The notes under the pieces are model-generated. The model had not been told where the DNA came from, did not search any database, and saw only the letters and a list, made by a program, of their open reading frames with translations. Below are positions 24,017-33,452 of a stretch of DNA of 64,000 bases, piece by piece; position 1 is the first letter of the stretch, and each line of letters begins with the position of its first letter. The DNA is taken from assembly GCF_039539005.1 (NCBI RefSeq), contig NZ_BAABCP010000001.1, forward strand, positions 1,550,001-1,614,000. The letters run 5' to 3'. This stretch comes from Microbacterium soli (GTDB lineage Bacteria > Actinomycetota > Actinomycetes > Actinomycetales > Microbacteriaceae). The translations under genes and the position numbers were made by a program.

Positions 24017-25402
24017 GTGGCCGAACAGTCCCGTCTTGACAAGGTCATCGCCCTCGCCCGCCATCGCGGGTTCGTGTTCCAAGCGGGTGAGATCTACGGC
24101 GGTTCCCGTTCGGCATGGGACTACGGGCCCCTCGGCACCGAGCTGAAGGAGAACATCCGACGGCAGTGGTGGCAGACCTTCGTGCGCGGGCGCGGCGACA
24201 TGGTGGGGCTGGACTCGTCGATCATCCTCCCCAAGCGGGTGTGGGAGGCGTCGGGTCACGTCGCGACCTTCACGGACCCGCTGGTCGAGTGCCTCAGCTG
24301 TCACAAGCGGTTCCGCGCCGACAACCTCATCGAGGACTTCGAGGCGCGCAAGGGCCGTAAGGCAGAGAACGGGCTCGCCGACATCCCCTGCCCGAACTGC
24401 GGCACGAGGGGTCAGTACACCGAGCCGAAGGCGTTCTCCGGCCTCGTGAAGACCTACCTCGGCGTCGTGGATGACGAGTCGGGCCTGCACTTCCTGCGCC
24501 CCGAGACCGCGCAGGGCATCTTCGTCAACTTCTCCCACGTGCTGACGGCTTCGCGAAAGAAGCCCCCGTTCGGCATCGGCCAGATCGGCAAGGCGTTCCG
24601 CAACGAGATCACGCCCGGCAACTTCATCTTCCGCACCCGCGAGTTCGAGCAGATGGAGATCGAGTACTTCGTGCCGCCGGCCGAGGCGCAGCACTGGTTC
24701 GAGCACTGGGTGCAGGCGTGCTGGGACTGGTTCGTGGACCTCGGGATCGACCCGGAGAACATCCGGCAGTTCGACGTGCCCGAGGACGACCGCGCCCACT
24801 ACTCCGCCGCGACGATCGACGTCGAGTACCGGTTCGGCTTCGCGGGCAAGGAGTGGGGCGAGCTGATGGGCATCGCCAACCGCACCGACTACGACCTGTC
24901 CAGCCACACCGAGGCGTCCGGCACGTCGCTGACCTACTTCGACCAGGCCTCCGGCGAGCGGTACACGCCTTACGTGATCGAGCCGTCCTTCGGCCTCACC
25001 CGTGCCATGATGGCGTTCCTCGTCGACGCGTACGTCGAGGAGCAGGTGCCCAACGCGAAGGGCGGCACCGACACCCGCACTGTGCTCAAGCTCGACCCGC
25101 GACTGGCGCCCGTCAAGGTCGCCGTGCTGCCGCTGTCGCGCAACGAGCGGCTCTCGCCGCTGGCGCGCGAGGTCGCCGACACCCTGCGGGGCCGCTGGGC
25201 GATCGACTTCGACGACGCCGGTGCCATCGGCCGCCGCTACCGCCGACAGGACGAGGTCGGCACGCCGTTCTGCGTCACGGTCGACTTCGACTCGCTCGAC
25301 GACGACGCCGTGACCGTGCGCGACCGCGACACCATGGGCCAGGAGCGCGTGCCCCTCACGGAGCTGCAGGCGTACCTGGCCGAGCATTTGCGCGGCGCCT
25401 GA
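24017..25402 (+). CDS. glyS: Glycine--tRNA ligase (dimeric type)
   Basis: This 461-aa class II synthetase charges tRNA-Gly. An N-terminal catalytic core carries [19 protein letters not shown] and the zinc-type Cys pairs CLSCHKRF and CPNCGTRG. Motif 2 is near [20 protein letters not shown], with [11 protein letters not shown] preceding, and there is a C-terminal anticodon-binding domain from about residue 360. Length matches the alpha2 bacterial/archaeal-type enzyme. The GTG at 24017 is selected because [20 protein letters not shown] is the family N-terminus; the open frame further upstream is antisense to the VOC gene. A TAGGAT -10-like box lies about 55 nt upstream. Confidence 0.96.
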   Translation: MAEQSRLDKVIALARHRGFVFQAGEIYGGSRSAWDYGPLGTELKENIRRQWWQTFVRGRGDMVGLDSSIILPKRVWEASGHVATFTDPLVECLSCHKRFRADNLIEDFEARKGRKAENGLADIPCPNCGTRGQYTEPKAFSGLVKTYLGVVDDESGLHFLRPETAQGIFVNFSHVLTASRKKPPFGIGQIGKAFRNEITPGNFIFRTREFEQMEIEYFVPPAEAQHWFEHWVQACWDWFVDLGIDPENIRQFDVPEDDRAHYSAATIDVEYRFGFAGKEWGELMGIANRTDYDLSSHTEASGTSLTYFDQASGERYTPYVIEPSFGLTRAMMAFLVDAYVEEQVPNAKGGTDTRTVLKLDPRLAPVKVAVLPLSRNERLSPLAREVADTLRGRWAIDFDDAGAIGRRYRRQDEVGTPFCVTVDFDSLDDDAVTVRDRDTMGQERVPLTELQAYLAEHLRGA

Positions 25403-25532
25403 CTCCGGCGGGGCCCGCGGCCGCGGCGCCGTCAGCATCCGTCGCCGCGGGGCGCTCGGCATCCGTCGGCGCCGGGCCCTCGGCATCCGTTCTTCTCCTG
25501 CCCCCGTTGCCCTCCTGCCCCGTTCTTCTGTC

Positions 25533-25611
25533 ACCGAGAACAGGAGATTCGTCGGAAACAGGAGAATCTGAGCCACCTCGTCCTGTTCTGAGCGAATCTC
25601 CTGTACTCGCG
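25533..25611. repeat. Nested palindromic intergenic repeat, copy 1
   Basis: The outer arms ACCGAGAACAGGAGATTCG (25533-25551) and CGAATCTCCTGTACTCGCG (25593-25611) pair with a few mismatches. Inner arms contain AACAGGA and TCCTGTT. A closely related element lies at 27707-27785. It sits between convergent glyS and putP and could also act as a terminator. Confidence 0.75.
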
Positions 25612-25665
25612 CAGAGGCTGGGCACGGATGCTCGTGGCCGGGCACGGATGCTCGCGCACAGCCGG

Positions 25666-25689
25666 GCACGGATGCGCGAGCATCCGTGC
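25666..25689 (-). terminator. Stem-loop at the 3' end of putP
   Basis: GCACGGATGC (25666-25675) and GCATCCGTGC (25680-25689) pair perfectly around GCGA, touching the putP stop codon (25689-25691). Two further GGGCACGGATGC copies precede it at about 25620 and 25640. Confidence 0.5.
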
Positions 25690-27185
25690 TACTTGACGAC
25701 GACCATCGTGCCGGTCTCGGTGAACTCCCGCTCGATCTCGGCGTTGGGCTTGTAGGTCGCCAGGCTCACGATCACGGCGGTGATGAGCGCCAGAACGAAG
25801 CCGGGCAGCAACTCGTACAGCTCGAACCAGCCGCCCTCGAAGGCGGCCCAGACGAACACCGTCACCGCGCCGACGACCATGCCGGCCAGCGCGCCCCAGT
25901 TGGTGAGCTTGCGCCAGTACAGGCTCAGCAGCACCAGCGGCCCGAACGAGGCGCCGAAGCCCGCCCAGGCGAAGCCGACCAGGCCCAGGATGGAATCGTT
26001 CGGCGTGATGGCCAGCAGCATCGCCACGATCGCCACGCCCAGCACGCACAGCCTGCCCAGCACCACGAGGCGCTTCTCGTCCGGCGGCGTCTTCTTGAGC
26101 ACCTTGTAGAGGTCCTCGACGAGGGCCGAGGAGCACACGATGAGCTGGCTGGAGAAGGTGCTCATGATCGCGGCCAGCACCGCGGCCAGCACGAGACCGG
26201 CGACCAGCGGATGCAGCAGCGTCTGCGACATCACCAGCAGGATCGTCTCGGGGTCGCCGAGGGTGATGCCCTCCTTCTGGATGAACGCGACGCCGACGAG
26301 CCCGCCGAACACCGCGCCGCCCAGCGACAGCACCTGCCAGGTCACGCCGATGCGCCGGGCGCTCTTCGCGGCCTGCGGAGTGCGCAGCGCCATGAAGCGC
26401 ACGATGATGTGAGGCTGCCCGAAGTACCCCAGGCCCCAGGCGAGGCCGGAGAGGATACCGATGAGCGTCACGCTGGTCAGGCCCGTGCCGCCGAGCCAGT
26501 CGAAGTGGCTCGCGTCCAGCGAGCTGATGAGCGACATGGTCTCGCCCCAGCCGCCCACGGCGATGACCGCGGCGACAGGGACGACGAGGACGGCGATGCA
26601 GAGCATGATGCCCTGGACGACGTCGGTCAGCGACGCCCCGAGGAACCCGCCGAAGAGCGTGTAAAGCAGTGTCACGCCGGAGACCAGCAGCATGCCGACG
26701 ACGTAGTTGCCGTTGAAGGAACTCTCGAAGAACACGCCGCTGGCGACCATTCCCGAGGACACGTACAGGGTGAAGAACACCAGGATGATGAGGCTCGACA
26801 CGATGCGAAGCAGGCGCGTCTTGTCCTTGGTGCGGTTCTCGAAGAAACTCGGGATCGTGATGGAGTTCTCGGATGCCTGGGTGTACGCGCGCAGGCGCGG
26901 CGCGACCACGAGCCAGTTCAGATAGGCCCCGACGGTGAGGCCGATGGCGATCCACGCCTCGATGAGTCCGCTGAGGTAGATGGCACCGGGCAGGCCCATG
27001 ATGAGCCAGCCGGACATGTCCGAGGCGCCGGCGCTGAGCGCCGCCACCCAGGCGGGCAGATCTCGCCCCCCGAGCATGTAATCCTCGTGGCCGCTGGTCT
27101 TCTTGTATGCGCTGTACCCGATGTAGAGCATCGCGGCGAAATAGATGCCGAGTGCGATGTACAGCCAGATCTGGTCGGACATCAT
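25689..27185 (-). CDS. putP: Sodium/proline symporter
   Basis: This 498-aa sodium:solute symporter has about 13 transmembrane segments. The PutP-type segment GHEDYMLGGRDLPAWVAALS and SAGASDMSGWLIMGLPGAIY, near residues 30-70, are characteristic of Na+/proline symporters, which bring in proline as nutrient or osmolyte with Na+. The ATG pair at 27182/27185 (MMSDQIW) gives two start choices; AGAAAGGA on the coding strand lies upstream. It is convergent with glyS, with a palindromic repeat and a stem-loop between them. Confidence 0.9.
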   Translation of the reverse strand: MMSDQIWLYIALGIYFAAMLYIGYSAYKKTSGHEDYMLGGRDLPAWVAALSAGASDMSGWLIMGLPGAIYLSGLIEAWIAIGLTVGAYLNWLVVAPRLRAYTQASENSITIPSFFENRTKDKTRLLRIVSSLIILVFFTLYVSSGMVASGVFFESSFNGNYVVGMLLVSGVTLLYTLFGGFLGASLTDVVQGIMLCIAVLVVPVAAVIAVGGWGETMSLISSLDASHFDWLGGTGLTSVTLIGILSGLAWGLGYFGQPHIIVRFMALRTPQAAKSARRIGVTWQVLSLGGAVFGGLVGVAFIQKEGITLGDPETILLVMSQTLLHPLVAGLVLAAVLAAIMSTFSSQLIVCSSALVEDLYKVLKKTPPDEKRLVVLGRLCVLGVAIVAMLLAITPNDSILGLVGFAWAGFGASFGPLVLLSLYWRKLTNWGALAGMVVGAVTVFVWAAFEGGWFELYELLPGFVLALITAVIVSLATYKPNAEIEREFTETGTMVVVK

Positions 27186-27343
27186 CGTCCTTTCTCCGTG
27201 TCGGCGAGGTGGGCCAGGGCACGTCCTGCGTGCTGGTCAACACCCCCTGGAGTCTTCGGACATGAGCGCTGCCCACGATCTCTCGTCCCCCCAGTGTTGT
27301 CGCTCGGGACGGTGATGTAAAGCGCATCGCATGGTCCCGCATG

Positions 27344-27385
27344 CCAGGAGCCCTCCTGAACGGTGTCGTTCAGGAGGGCTCCTGG
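27344..27385 (-). terminator. Perfect 19-bp stem-loop after the small gene
   Basis: The arms CCAGGAGCCCTCCTGAACG (27344-27362) and CGTTCAGGAGGGCTCCTGG (27367-27385) are exact complements around GTGT. It lies 27 nt beyond the stop of the 53-aa minus-strand gene and ahead of putP, and has no U-run. Termination or RNA protection are both possible. Confidence 0.7.
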
Positions 27386-27412
27386 TCTGGGGAGATCGGT
27401 GCGGGGGCAGTG

Positions 27413-27574
27413 TCAGAAATCTTCGCCCTCGGCCTGTGAGGGGTGCCGGTCGAACCAGTACGGCCGACCGATGAACAGCAGTGCGTCGCTGTCGAACAGG
27501 TCGTCGTTGTCGTCGCGTTCCATTGGAGGCTCCTTTGCACGCGCTGAATGGGTCGCCTTCAGTTTCGCGTACAT
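27413..27574 (-). CDS. Small acidic protein, 53 aa, unknown function
   Basis: From the ATG at 27574, preceded by CAGGAGG 6 nt upstream, the frame encodes 53 aa starting MYAKLKATHSARAKEPP. An internal in-frame ATG at 27523 also has a good site (AAAGGAG), giving MERDDNDDLFDSDALLFIGR and 36 aa in all. The C-terminal half reads PYWFDRHPSQAEGEDF. The basic N-terminus, acidic middle and aromatic C-terminal part do not match a family I know. Two well-placed ribosome binding sites and a perfect stem-loop downstream argue for a real gene. No modification enzyme or exporter is adjacent, so a RiPP precursor is only a remote option. Confidence 0.6.
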   Translation of the reverse strand: MYAKLKATHSARAKEPPMERDDNDDLFDSDALLFIGRPYWFDRHPSQAEGEDF

Positions 27575-27706
27575 ACAGACCCTCCTGTCGAGTGATCATG
27601 ACGAAAGAACTGCTGTTCCTTCATCGTGGTCAAGGAGTGCGGTGCTCCACGGTGTCCGTTCGCCTGTCCGGGGCCGTTCGGAAGCCGTCCGGGGTCACCC
27701 TGCGCG

Positions 27707-27785
27707 ACCGAGAACAGGAGATTCGGCCGGAACAGGACGATCTGCGCCGGATCGTCCTGTTTCCAGCAAATCTCCTGTTCTCGGT
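27707..27785. repeat. Nested palindromic intergenic repeat, copy 2
   Basis: The outer arms ACCGAGAACAGGAGATT (27707-27723) and AATCTCCTGTTCTCGGT (27769-27785) are perfect 17-bp complements. Inner arms GGAACAGGACGATC and GATCGTCCTGTTTCC pair with one extra base. Same design as copy 1 at 25533-25611. It folds as one long cruciform and lies downstream of the alpha-mannosidase gene. Confidence 0.8.
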
Positions 27786-27851
27786 GAATGGATGCCGGGA
27801 TGCACGGTGAACGGATGCCGGAGTGCACGGTGAACGGATGCCGCAGCGCAC
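27783..27851. repeat. Three 23-bp tandem repeats
   Basis: Units at 27783-27805, 27806-27828 and 27829-27851 follow the pattern GGTGAACGGATGCCG plus eight bases ending CAC. A partial fourth (CGCCGCAGCGCAC) follows. They are non-coding, between palindromic repeat copy 2 and the mannosidase stop codon. Confidence 0.75.
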
Positions 27852-27892
27852 GCCGGACGCCGCAGCGCACGCCCGCGGTGCACGCGGCGCCG

Positions 27893-30800
27893 TCATCCGC
27901 GCGCGATGCGCAGCGTGCGCACCTCGAACGGGTGCAGTGACAGCTCCCCGCCGGTGCGCGGGGCGTCCAGCTCGTCCTCGATGAGCGACACCTCGCGGAT
28001 GCCGGTGTGCGCGAACCCGACGGCGAGCGTCCCGCGCGTGCGGCGGCCCAGGGACTCGTACACGCGCATGATCACGTCGCCCGAGCGGTCGTCGGCGAGC
28101 TTCACCGACGAGACCACGATCCCCGCACCGGTCACCGACACGAGCGGTTCGACCTCCCTCGCGCCCCGCACGATGTGCGACGGGGCGTTGAGGCGGATGC
28201 CCTCGGCGGTCGCGACCTCGGCATCCGCTCCGATCACCAGGCCCACCTCGATCTCGTGGCGGCCGTGATCGGTGTCGGGGTCGGGGAAGCGCGGGGCGCG
28301 CAGCAGCGACAGGCGGATGGTCGTCGTCACGTCGTCGCCGTCCACGTCGCGCGAGGTGTCGTAGCCGTAGATCGAGTCGTTCACGAGGGCGACGCCGAAG
28401 CCGTCATCCTCCTGTGCGAGCACGAAGCGGTGCATGGAGGTCTCGAACTTCGCCGCCTCCCAGCTGGTGTTCACATGCGTGACCCGGCGCTGGAAGCCGA
28501 ACTGCGTCTCGGCGAGCGTCTCACGGGCGAACAGATCGAGCGGGAAGGCGAGCTTGAGCAGCTTCTCGGTCTCGTGCCAGTCGATGTCGTTGCGCAGCAG
28601 CACCATGCGCGACCCGGGGCGCAGCACGATCGTCTGAGCCAGGCGCGATTCGCTGAACGCCCGGTCGACCACCACGACGGCGGCACCGTCGACGACGGAC
28701 GCCGAGATCGACGACACCGCGGTGAGGTCGTCGACCCGGTTGCGGTAGTACCGGTCGATGTCCCATGCGTCCCACATGTTCGGGAAGTCCTGGTGCAGCT
28801 GGAACAGGTTCGCGGGCCGGCCTGCCGGGATCGTCTCGCGGCCGGTGGCTCTGTCGATCGCGGAGGTGATCAGGCCCTCGGGGGAGACGGTCACGGCGAC
28901 GAGGTCGTTGGTGAGGGTGAAGCCGCCGTCGGGGCGCTCGGACAGCGTGATTGCCTCGGCACTCCCGGATGCCGGGGATGCGGCCTCCGCGAACGCCGCC
29001 CCCAGCGCCCGCCCGGCACCGACCGAGGTCGGGGTGAACACGAGCTCGCGCTCGCCGGAGCCCGCCAGCGCCTGCCGGGCCGCATTCGACAGCTCCTCGG
29101 CATCCGACAGCACAGCGGTCAGGACCTCGACGGCCTCGCGATGCACCCACGCGATCGACGTGCCCGGCAGGATGTCGTGGAACTCGTGCAGCAGCACGGT
29201 CTGCCACAGCCGGTCCAGTTCGTCGTGCGGGTACTCCGCACCCAGTCGCACGGTCGCCGTCGCGGCCCACAGCTCGGCCTCGATGAGCGCCTGCTCGGCC
29301 CAGCGGTGCAGCGCCTTGGTGGCGTGCTGACTGGTGAGTGTGCCGCGGTGCAGCTCGAGGTACAGCTCGCCGACCCAGACGGCCGGGTCCGTCAGCTCCG
29401 CGCGGGCCTCGGCGAAGAAGGCATCCGGATGCTTCCATTCGACCTGCGCGGACCCCTCCAGCGATGCCAGCCGTGCGGCCTTCCCCGCCATCTCGCGGGT
29501 CGTGCCGCCTCCGCCGTCGCCCCAGCCCACCGGGGCGATCGACATGGTCGCCCGGCGGTTCTCCTTGAACTGGCGCGACGCCTTGGCCACCTCCTCGCCC
29601 GACAGCTGCGCGTTGTAGGTGTCCATGGGCGGGAAGTGCGTGAACATCCGCGAGCCGTCGATGCCCTCCCACAGGAAGGAGTGGTGCGGGAACACGTTGC
29701 GCTGGTTCCAGGAGATCTTCTGCGTGAAGAACCATTCGAACCCGGCCCGGCGCATCAGCTGCGGCAGGGCGGGCGAGTAGCCGAAGCTGTCGGGCAGCCA
29801 CACGCCCCGGGAGCGGATGCCGAACTCGCGCTCGAAGAAGCGCTGGCCGTACGAGAACTGGCGCACGAGCGACTCGCCGGTCGGCATGACCGTGTCGGAT
29901 TCCACCCACATGCCGCCCAGCGGCAGGAAGCGGCCGGCTTTCACGGCGTCCTTGACCCGGGCGAACACCTCGGGGCGGTGCTCCTTGATCCAGGCGTACT
30001 GCTGCGCGCTGGACATGCCGTACAGGAACTCGGGCTGCTCGTCGATGAGCGTCGTCATCGAGGCGGTCGTGCGGGCGACCTTGCGGATCGTCTCGCGCAC
30101 CGGCCACAGCCAGGCCGAGTCGATGTGCGCGTGGCCGATGGCCGCGATGCGATGCGCGCTGGCATCCGCGGGGGAGGCCAGCACCTCGGCCAGCTGCTCC
30201 CGCGCATCCGGTGCCGTCTCGACGATGCGCTGCAGGTCGAGCACGTCCAGGGCGTCGTCGAGGGCCTGCAGGATGCGCATGCGGCGCGGCGAGGTCTCGG
30301 GCAGTTCGGCCTGCAGCTCGATGAGCACCTCGAGGTCGAGGGCGAGTTCGAACACGTCCTTCTCGAACACGGCGAGATCCATGTGCCGAACGCGGTACAG
30401 CGGCTCGGGGGAGGAGGTGCGGATGTCGCCCTCCTGCGTGGGCAGGAACGGGTGGTAGTCCAGCAGCACCGGGTTGGATGCGCCCTCGAGGTAGAACTCC
30501 ACGGCCCGGCCGGGTTCGGCGGCATCGGTCACCGGCAGCCACTGGCTGCGCGGGTTCAGGCTCTTGATCGGCACCGGGCCGGAGTCGGATGCCCGGTACG
30601 CGAGCGCCTCGCACTGGAAGCCGGTCATGTTGACGTCGAAGCCGAGGTCGATGAGGGCCTCGACCCGCTTCCCCGCCCACAACGCCGGCACCTCGCCGCG
30701 CACGCGGAACCACGTCGTGCCCCACGCGGAACCCCACATGCTCCCGGCGGTGAACGGCTCGAAGTCCAGTGCCAGGCCCTCCGCGGGGCTGATCGGCTCG

Positions 30801-30919
30801 CCCGGGAGCGGGTGCGCCGCGATCTCCAGCGGCACGCGCGCGGAGTGGACCGCCGGTCGCACGCGCTCGGTGAGGACGCGGTTCACGCGGCCGACGGTGA
30901 GCGAGGACTCTTCGTGCAT
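27893..30919 (-). CDS. GH38 alpha-mannosidase
   Basis: This 1008-aa cytoplasmic enzyme contains the GH38 N-terminal catalytic domain with GHAHIDSAWLWPVRETIRK around residue 265 (the metal-binding His/Asp), LPLGGMWVESDTVMPTGES and DSFGYSPALPQLMRRAGFEW. A central helical domain and C-terminal beta domains follow. It removes alpha-linked mannose from the non-reducing ends of oligosaccharides and has no signal peptide, so it acts on imported glycans. The ATG at 30919 is chosen because AAGGAG lies 7 nt upstream; the open frame continues to 30982 without family similarity. It is divergent from the LacI gene with a 16-bp operator between. Linkage specificity is unknown. Confidence 0.92.
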   Translation of the reverse strand: MHEESSLTVGRVNRVLTERVRPAVHSARVPLEIAAHPLPGEPISPAEGLALDFEPFTAGSMWGSAWGTTWFRVRGEVPALWAGKRVEALIDLGFDVNMTGFQCEALAYRASDSGPVPIKSLNPRSQWLPVTDAAEPGRAVEFYLEGASNPVLLDYHPFLPTQEGDIRTSSPEPLYRVRHMDLAVFEKDVFELALDLEVLIELQAELPETSPRRMRILQALDDALDVLDLQRIVETAPDAREQLAEVLASPADASAHRIAAIGHAHIDSAWLWPVRETIRKVARTTASMTTLIDEQPEFLYGMSSAQQYAWIKEHRPEVFARVKDAVKAGRFLPLGGMWVESDTVMPTGESLVRQFSYGQRFFEREFGIRSRGVWLPDSFGYSPALPQLMRRAGFEWFFTQKISWNQRNVFPHHSFLWEGIDGSRMFTHFPPMDTYNAQLSGEEVAKASRQFKENRRATMSIAPVGWGDGGGGTTREMAGKAARLASLEGSAQVEWKHPDAFFAEARAELTDPAVWVGELYLELHRGTLTSQHATKALHRWAEQALIEAELWAATATVRLGAEYPHDELDRLWQTVLLHEFHDILPGTSIAWVHREAVEVLTAVLSDAEELSNAARQALAGSGERELVFTPTSVGAGRALGAAFAEAASPASGSAEAITLSERPDGGFTLTNDLVAVTVSPEGLITSAIDRATGRETIPAGRPANLFQLHQDFPNMWDAWDIDRYYRNRVDDLTAVSSISASVVDGAAVVVVDRAFSESRLAQTIVLRPGSRMVLLRNDIDWHETEKLLKLAFPLDLFARETLAETQFGFQRRVTHVNTSWEAAKFETSMHRFVLAQEDDGFGVALVNDSIYGYDTSRDVDGDDVTTTIRLSLLRAPRFPDPDTDHGRHEIEVGLVIGADAEVATAEGIRLNAPSHIVRGAREVEPLVSVTGAGIVVSSVKLADDRSGDVIMRVYESLGRRTRGTLAVGFAHTGIREVSLIEDELDAPRTGGELSLHPFEVRTLRIARG

Positions 30920-30983
30920 GGCTATGCTCCTTCGCAATGGGAGAATGAGTGCGGTCGGTCTGAAACAGGGCGGATCGATCACG

Positions 30984-30999
30984 ACTAAAACGATCTAGT
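30984..30999. promoter_or_regulatory. LacI-type operator site 1 (mannosidase/lacI)
   Basis: ACTAAAACGATCTAGT has central CG and ACTA/TAGT inverted ends, like LacI-family operators. It lies 12 bp before the LacI start and recurs in two variants at 38142 and 38186, defining a regulon. Confidence 0.75.
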
Positions 31000-31010
31000 A
31001 CGGTGAGTCT

Positions 31011-32036
31011 ATGTCACGTTCCAAGCGTGTCACCATCGCGGACATCGCGCGGCAGGCAGGCGTCTCCCCCGGCGCCGTCTCCTTCGCCCTCAACGGGCGG
31101 CCCGGGGTGAGCGAGGCGACCAGGCAGCGCATCCTCGCCGTGGCCGACGCGCACCAGTGGCGACCCAGCTCCACGGCGCGCGCCCTGGTCGGCGCCCGCG
31201 CCGGGGTGGTCGGCTTCGCCGTGAACCGCCCCGCGCGCACCCTGGGCACCGAGGCGTTCTTCACGGACCTCATCGCCGGTGTGCAGTCCGCGCTCGCCGC
31301 ACGGCGGATCGGCCTGCAGCTGGGGGTGGTGCCCACCCTCGACGAGGAGATCGCCACCTACCGGCGCTGGCGCAGCGCCAACCAGGTCGACGGCGTGTTC
31401 GTGCTCGACCCCCTCGAGGACGATCCGCGGGCGCGGGTCCTGGAGTCCCTCGCACTGCCGTCGGTGATGCTCGGCGGCACCCCGTCGGGCCCGGGCGAGC
31501 CGGCGACCATCTGGCTCGACGACGCACGGGCCGCGCACACCGTGTTCGACTATCTGGCAGAGCTCGGACACCGCAGGATCGCCTACCTGTCGGGGCCCGC
31601 CGAGTACCAGCACGTCCGGCTCCGCTCCGAGGTGCTGTCCGGGCTCACCGGACACGGCGTGAGCGGTGAGACGATCATCACGGACTACTCCCCGCGCGAG
31701 GTCACCGTGGTGATGCGCTCGCTGCTGGACCGCTCCGAACGGCCCACCGCCGTCGTCTTCGACAACGACGTCATGGCCATCGCGGGGCTGCGCGTCACAC
31801 AGGAGACGGGCGTGGCGGTGCCGACGGAGATGTCGCTGGCCTCCTTCGACGACTCCGTGGTCACCGGGCTCGTGCACCCGGCGCTCACCTGTCTCACCCG
31901 CGACACCTTCGAGTTCGGCGAGCAGGCGGCCGAGTTCCTGCTGGATCAGATCGAGCACGACGGCAAGATCGAGGACCGCCGGGGCCCGCAGCCGCAGCTC
32001 ACGGTGCGCGAGAGCACCGCCCCGCCGCCGGCGTGA
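31011..32036 (+). CDS. LacI family repressor of the N-glycan locus
   Basis: This 341-aa regulator has an N-terminal LacI helix-turn-helix (VTIADIARQAGVSPGAVSFA followed by LNGRPGVSEATRQRI) and a hinge near RPSSTARAL. A periplasmic-binding-protein-like effector domain carries PTAVVFDNDVMAIAGL and MSLASFDDS. It is divergent from the GH38 gene and convergent with the GH5 gene, and an operator overlaps its promoter region, which implies autoregulation. The inducer is probably a mannose-containing oligosaccharide or a breakdown product (inference). Confidence 0.92.
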   Translation: MSRSKRVTIADIARQAGVSPGAVSFALNGRPGVSEATRQRILAVADAHQWRPSSTARALVGARAGVVGFAVNRPARTLGTEAFFTDLIAGVQSALAARRIGLQLGVVPTLDEEIATYRRWRSANQVDGVFVLDPLEDDPRARVLESLALPSVMLGGTPSGPGEPATIWLDDARAAHTVFDYLAELGHRRIAYLSGPAEYQHVRLRSEVLSGLTGHGVSGETIITDYSPREVTVVMRSLLDRSERPTAVVFDNDVMAIAGLRVTQETGVAVPTEMSLASFDDSVVTGLVHPALTCLTRDTFEFGEQAAEFLLDQIEHDGKIEDRRGPQPQLTVRESTAPPPA

Positions 32037-32097
32037 ATCCGGCGAGCCGGGCGATGACGGACCGGCCGGCCGGTCACGCGGCCGACGCACCGGCCGG

Positions 32098-33402
32098 TCA
32101 CGCGACGACGGTGTTGTTCGACGAGTAGACGCCCACGCCGGTCGTCAGGTCGGGGCGCACGAGCTCGGCGATGCCGCGCGCGGACAGGCGCGCCGCATCC
32201 GCGGCATCCGTCGACGTGATGAAAGCCGCATCAGCGCCGGACTCGCAGGCATCCACCCAGGCCTGGAAGATCGCGCCCCCCGGGCTCATCGCCGCGCGGC
32301 TGACCGGCACGCCCTGTGCATCCACCTCGATCACGATCCCGGTCGTGCGCGCGGGCGCCGCCCGACGCGCGCGCAGCTCGGGGATGATCTCGGCGAAGCG
32401 CAGGCCGATCGGCTTGACGGCGCCGCCGTTGTCGAGCAGGCCCAGCGAGTACTCGAGCTCGGGGAAGTCCGCCAGCTCCCTGCTGACGTCGTGCGAGCAC
32501 CACCACGTCACGCCCCACAGGTTCTCGGTGCGCACGGCGGAGCGCACGGTGGCCTCCAGGAATCCCGGCATCTGCTCCGGCGTCAGACAGGTCGACGGCG
32601 CACCGACCTCCTGCAGCCAGACGGGCCGGGCCGGGTCGGTCGCGAACGCCCGGGAGAGCTCGATCATGTATTCGGCATGGCGGTCGGATGCCGTGGAGCG
32701 GCCGCCGTAGCGCTGCGCGGTGCCGTTGAAGATCCAGGAGTGCACCGTGGTCATCGACCCCAGTCGGGATGCCAGGGCGGGGGTGAATCCGTGACCGTCC
32801 ATGTACCAGACGGCGTCGTACTCGCTGTGCACGTGGTCGCGGCCCGGTGCGGCGCGCTCCGCGGCATCCAGCAGCGCGCTGGCCCAGCTCGCCGCCTCGT
32901 CCTCCGTGACCGGCCACGGGTGCGGGTGCGTCTGGGCCGAGAACTGGTTGGTCTCGTTGCCGAGCGTGAAGCCGAGGAAGTTGTCGGCGTCGTTCAGCGC
33001 CGCGCCCAGCCGCTCCACGAGCGCGACCTGGCCGGCGATCGCGTCCGGATGGGTGAACATGCTCCGGTCGTGCCAGGTGCTCAGCCACGCGGGGATGAAG
33101 TCGAAGCTGGACAGATGCCCCTGGATGACGTCCACGCCGACATCCAGGCCGAACTCCGCGGCCACATCGACGACGGCCCGCACATCGGCGACGGCCCGGC
33201 CGCGGATGAGCGTGCGGTTCGGCTGCAGCAGCGGCCACAGCGGGAAGATGCGCACATGGTCCAGCCCCAGCTCGGCCAGACCGGCGAAGTCGCGCCGGAT
33301 CTCATCGAGGTCCAGCGACAGCCAGGAGTGCATCCAGTCCTTCGAGGGCGTGTAGTTGGCGCCGAACCGCAGCGGCCCGTCGGGGGATGCGGATGCGAGC
33401 AT
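32098..33402 (-). CDS. GH5-type beta-mannosidase (likely N-glycan core Man-beta-1,4-GlcNAc)
   Basis: This 434-aa protein has a TIM-barrel glycosidase pattern. [15 protein letters not shown] opens the domain, the acid/base Glu150 is in FTLGNETNQ, and the nucleophile Glu265 is in VWLQEVGAP. These two Glu motifs fit glycoside hydrolase family 5. The neighbours (endoglycosidase, GH38, GH20, oligosaccharide importer) suggest subfamily GH5_18, which includes beta-mannosidases acting on Man-beta-1,4-GlcNAc left from N-glycans. No signal peptide is present, so it works in the cytoplasm. The ATG at 33402 has GAGAAGG upstream. The open frame beyond it is antisense noise. Subfamily placement is by context and needs alignment. 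Confidence 0.75.
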   Translation of the reverse strand: MLASASPDGPLRFGANYTPSKDWMHSWLSLDLDEIRRDFAGLAELGLDHVRIFPLWPLLQPNRTLIRGRAVADVRAVVDVAAEFGLDVGVDVIQGHLSSFDFIPAWLSTWHDRSMFTHPDAIAGQVALVERLGAALNDADNFLGFTLGNETNQFSAQTHPHPWPVTEDEAASWASALLDAAERAAPGRDHVHSEYDAVWYMDGHGFTPALASRLGSMTTVHSWIFNGTAQRYGGRSTASDRHAEYMIELSRAFATDPARPVWLQEVGAPSTCLTPEQMPGFLEATVRSAVRTENLWGVTWWCSHDVSRELADFPELEYSLGLLDNGGAVKPIGLRFAEIIPELRARRAAPARTTGIVIEVDAQGVPVSRAAMSPGGAIFQAWVDACESGADAAFITSTDAADAARLSARGIAELVRPDLTTGVGVYSSNNTVVA

Positions 33403-33452
33403 GGAGACCTTCTCTCGGTGATGTGACGGCGGGGACGGCATGTGTGCGGGAG

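Noticed and set aside
27783..27851. Tandem repeats as a CRISPR array
   Set aside because: The units are directly adjacent with no unique spacers, and no cas gene is present.
30920..30982. A longer N-terminus for the GH38 enzyme
   Set aside because: The extension has no family similarity, and the ATG at 30919 has an AAGGAG ribosome binding site.
28007..30988. A 993-aa plus-strand frame opposite the alpha-mannosidase gene
   Set aside because: It is the antisense frame of a certain GH38 gene, with Arg/Gly/Asp-biased composition and no family similarity. High-GC genomes often leave such frames open.
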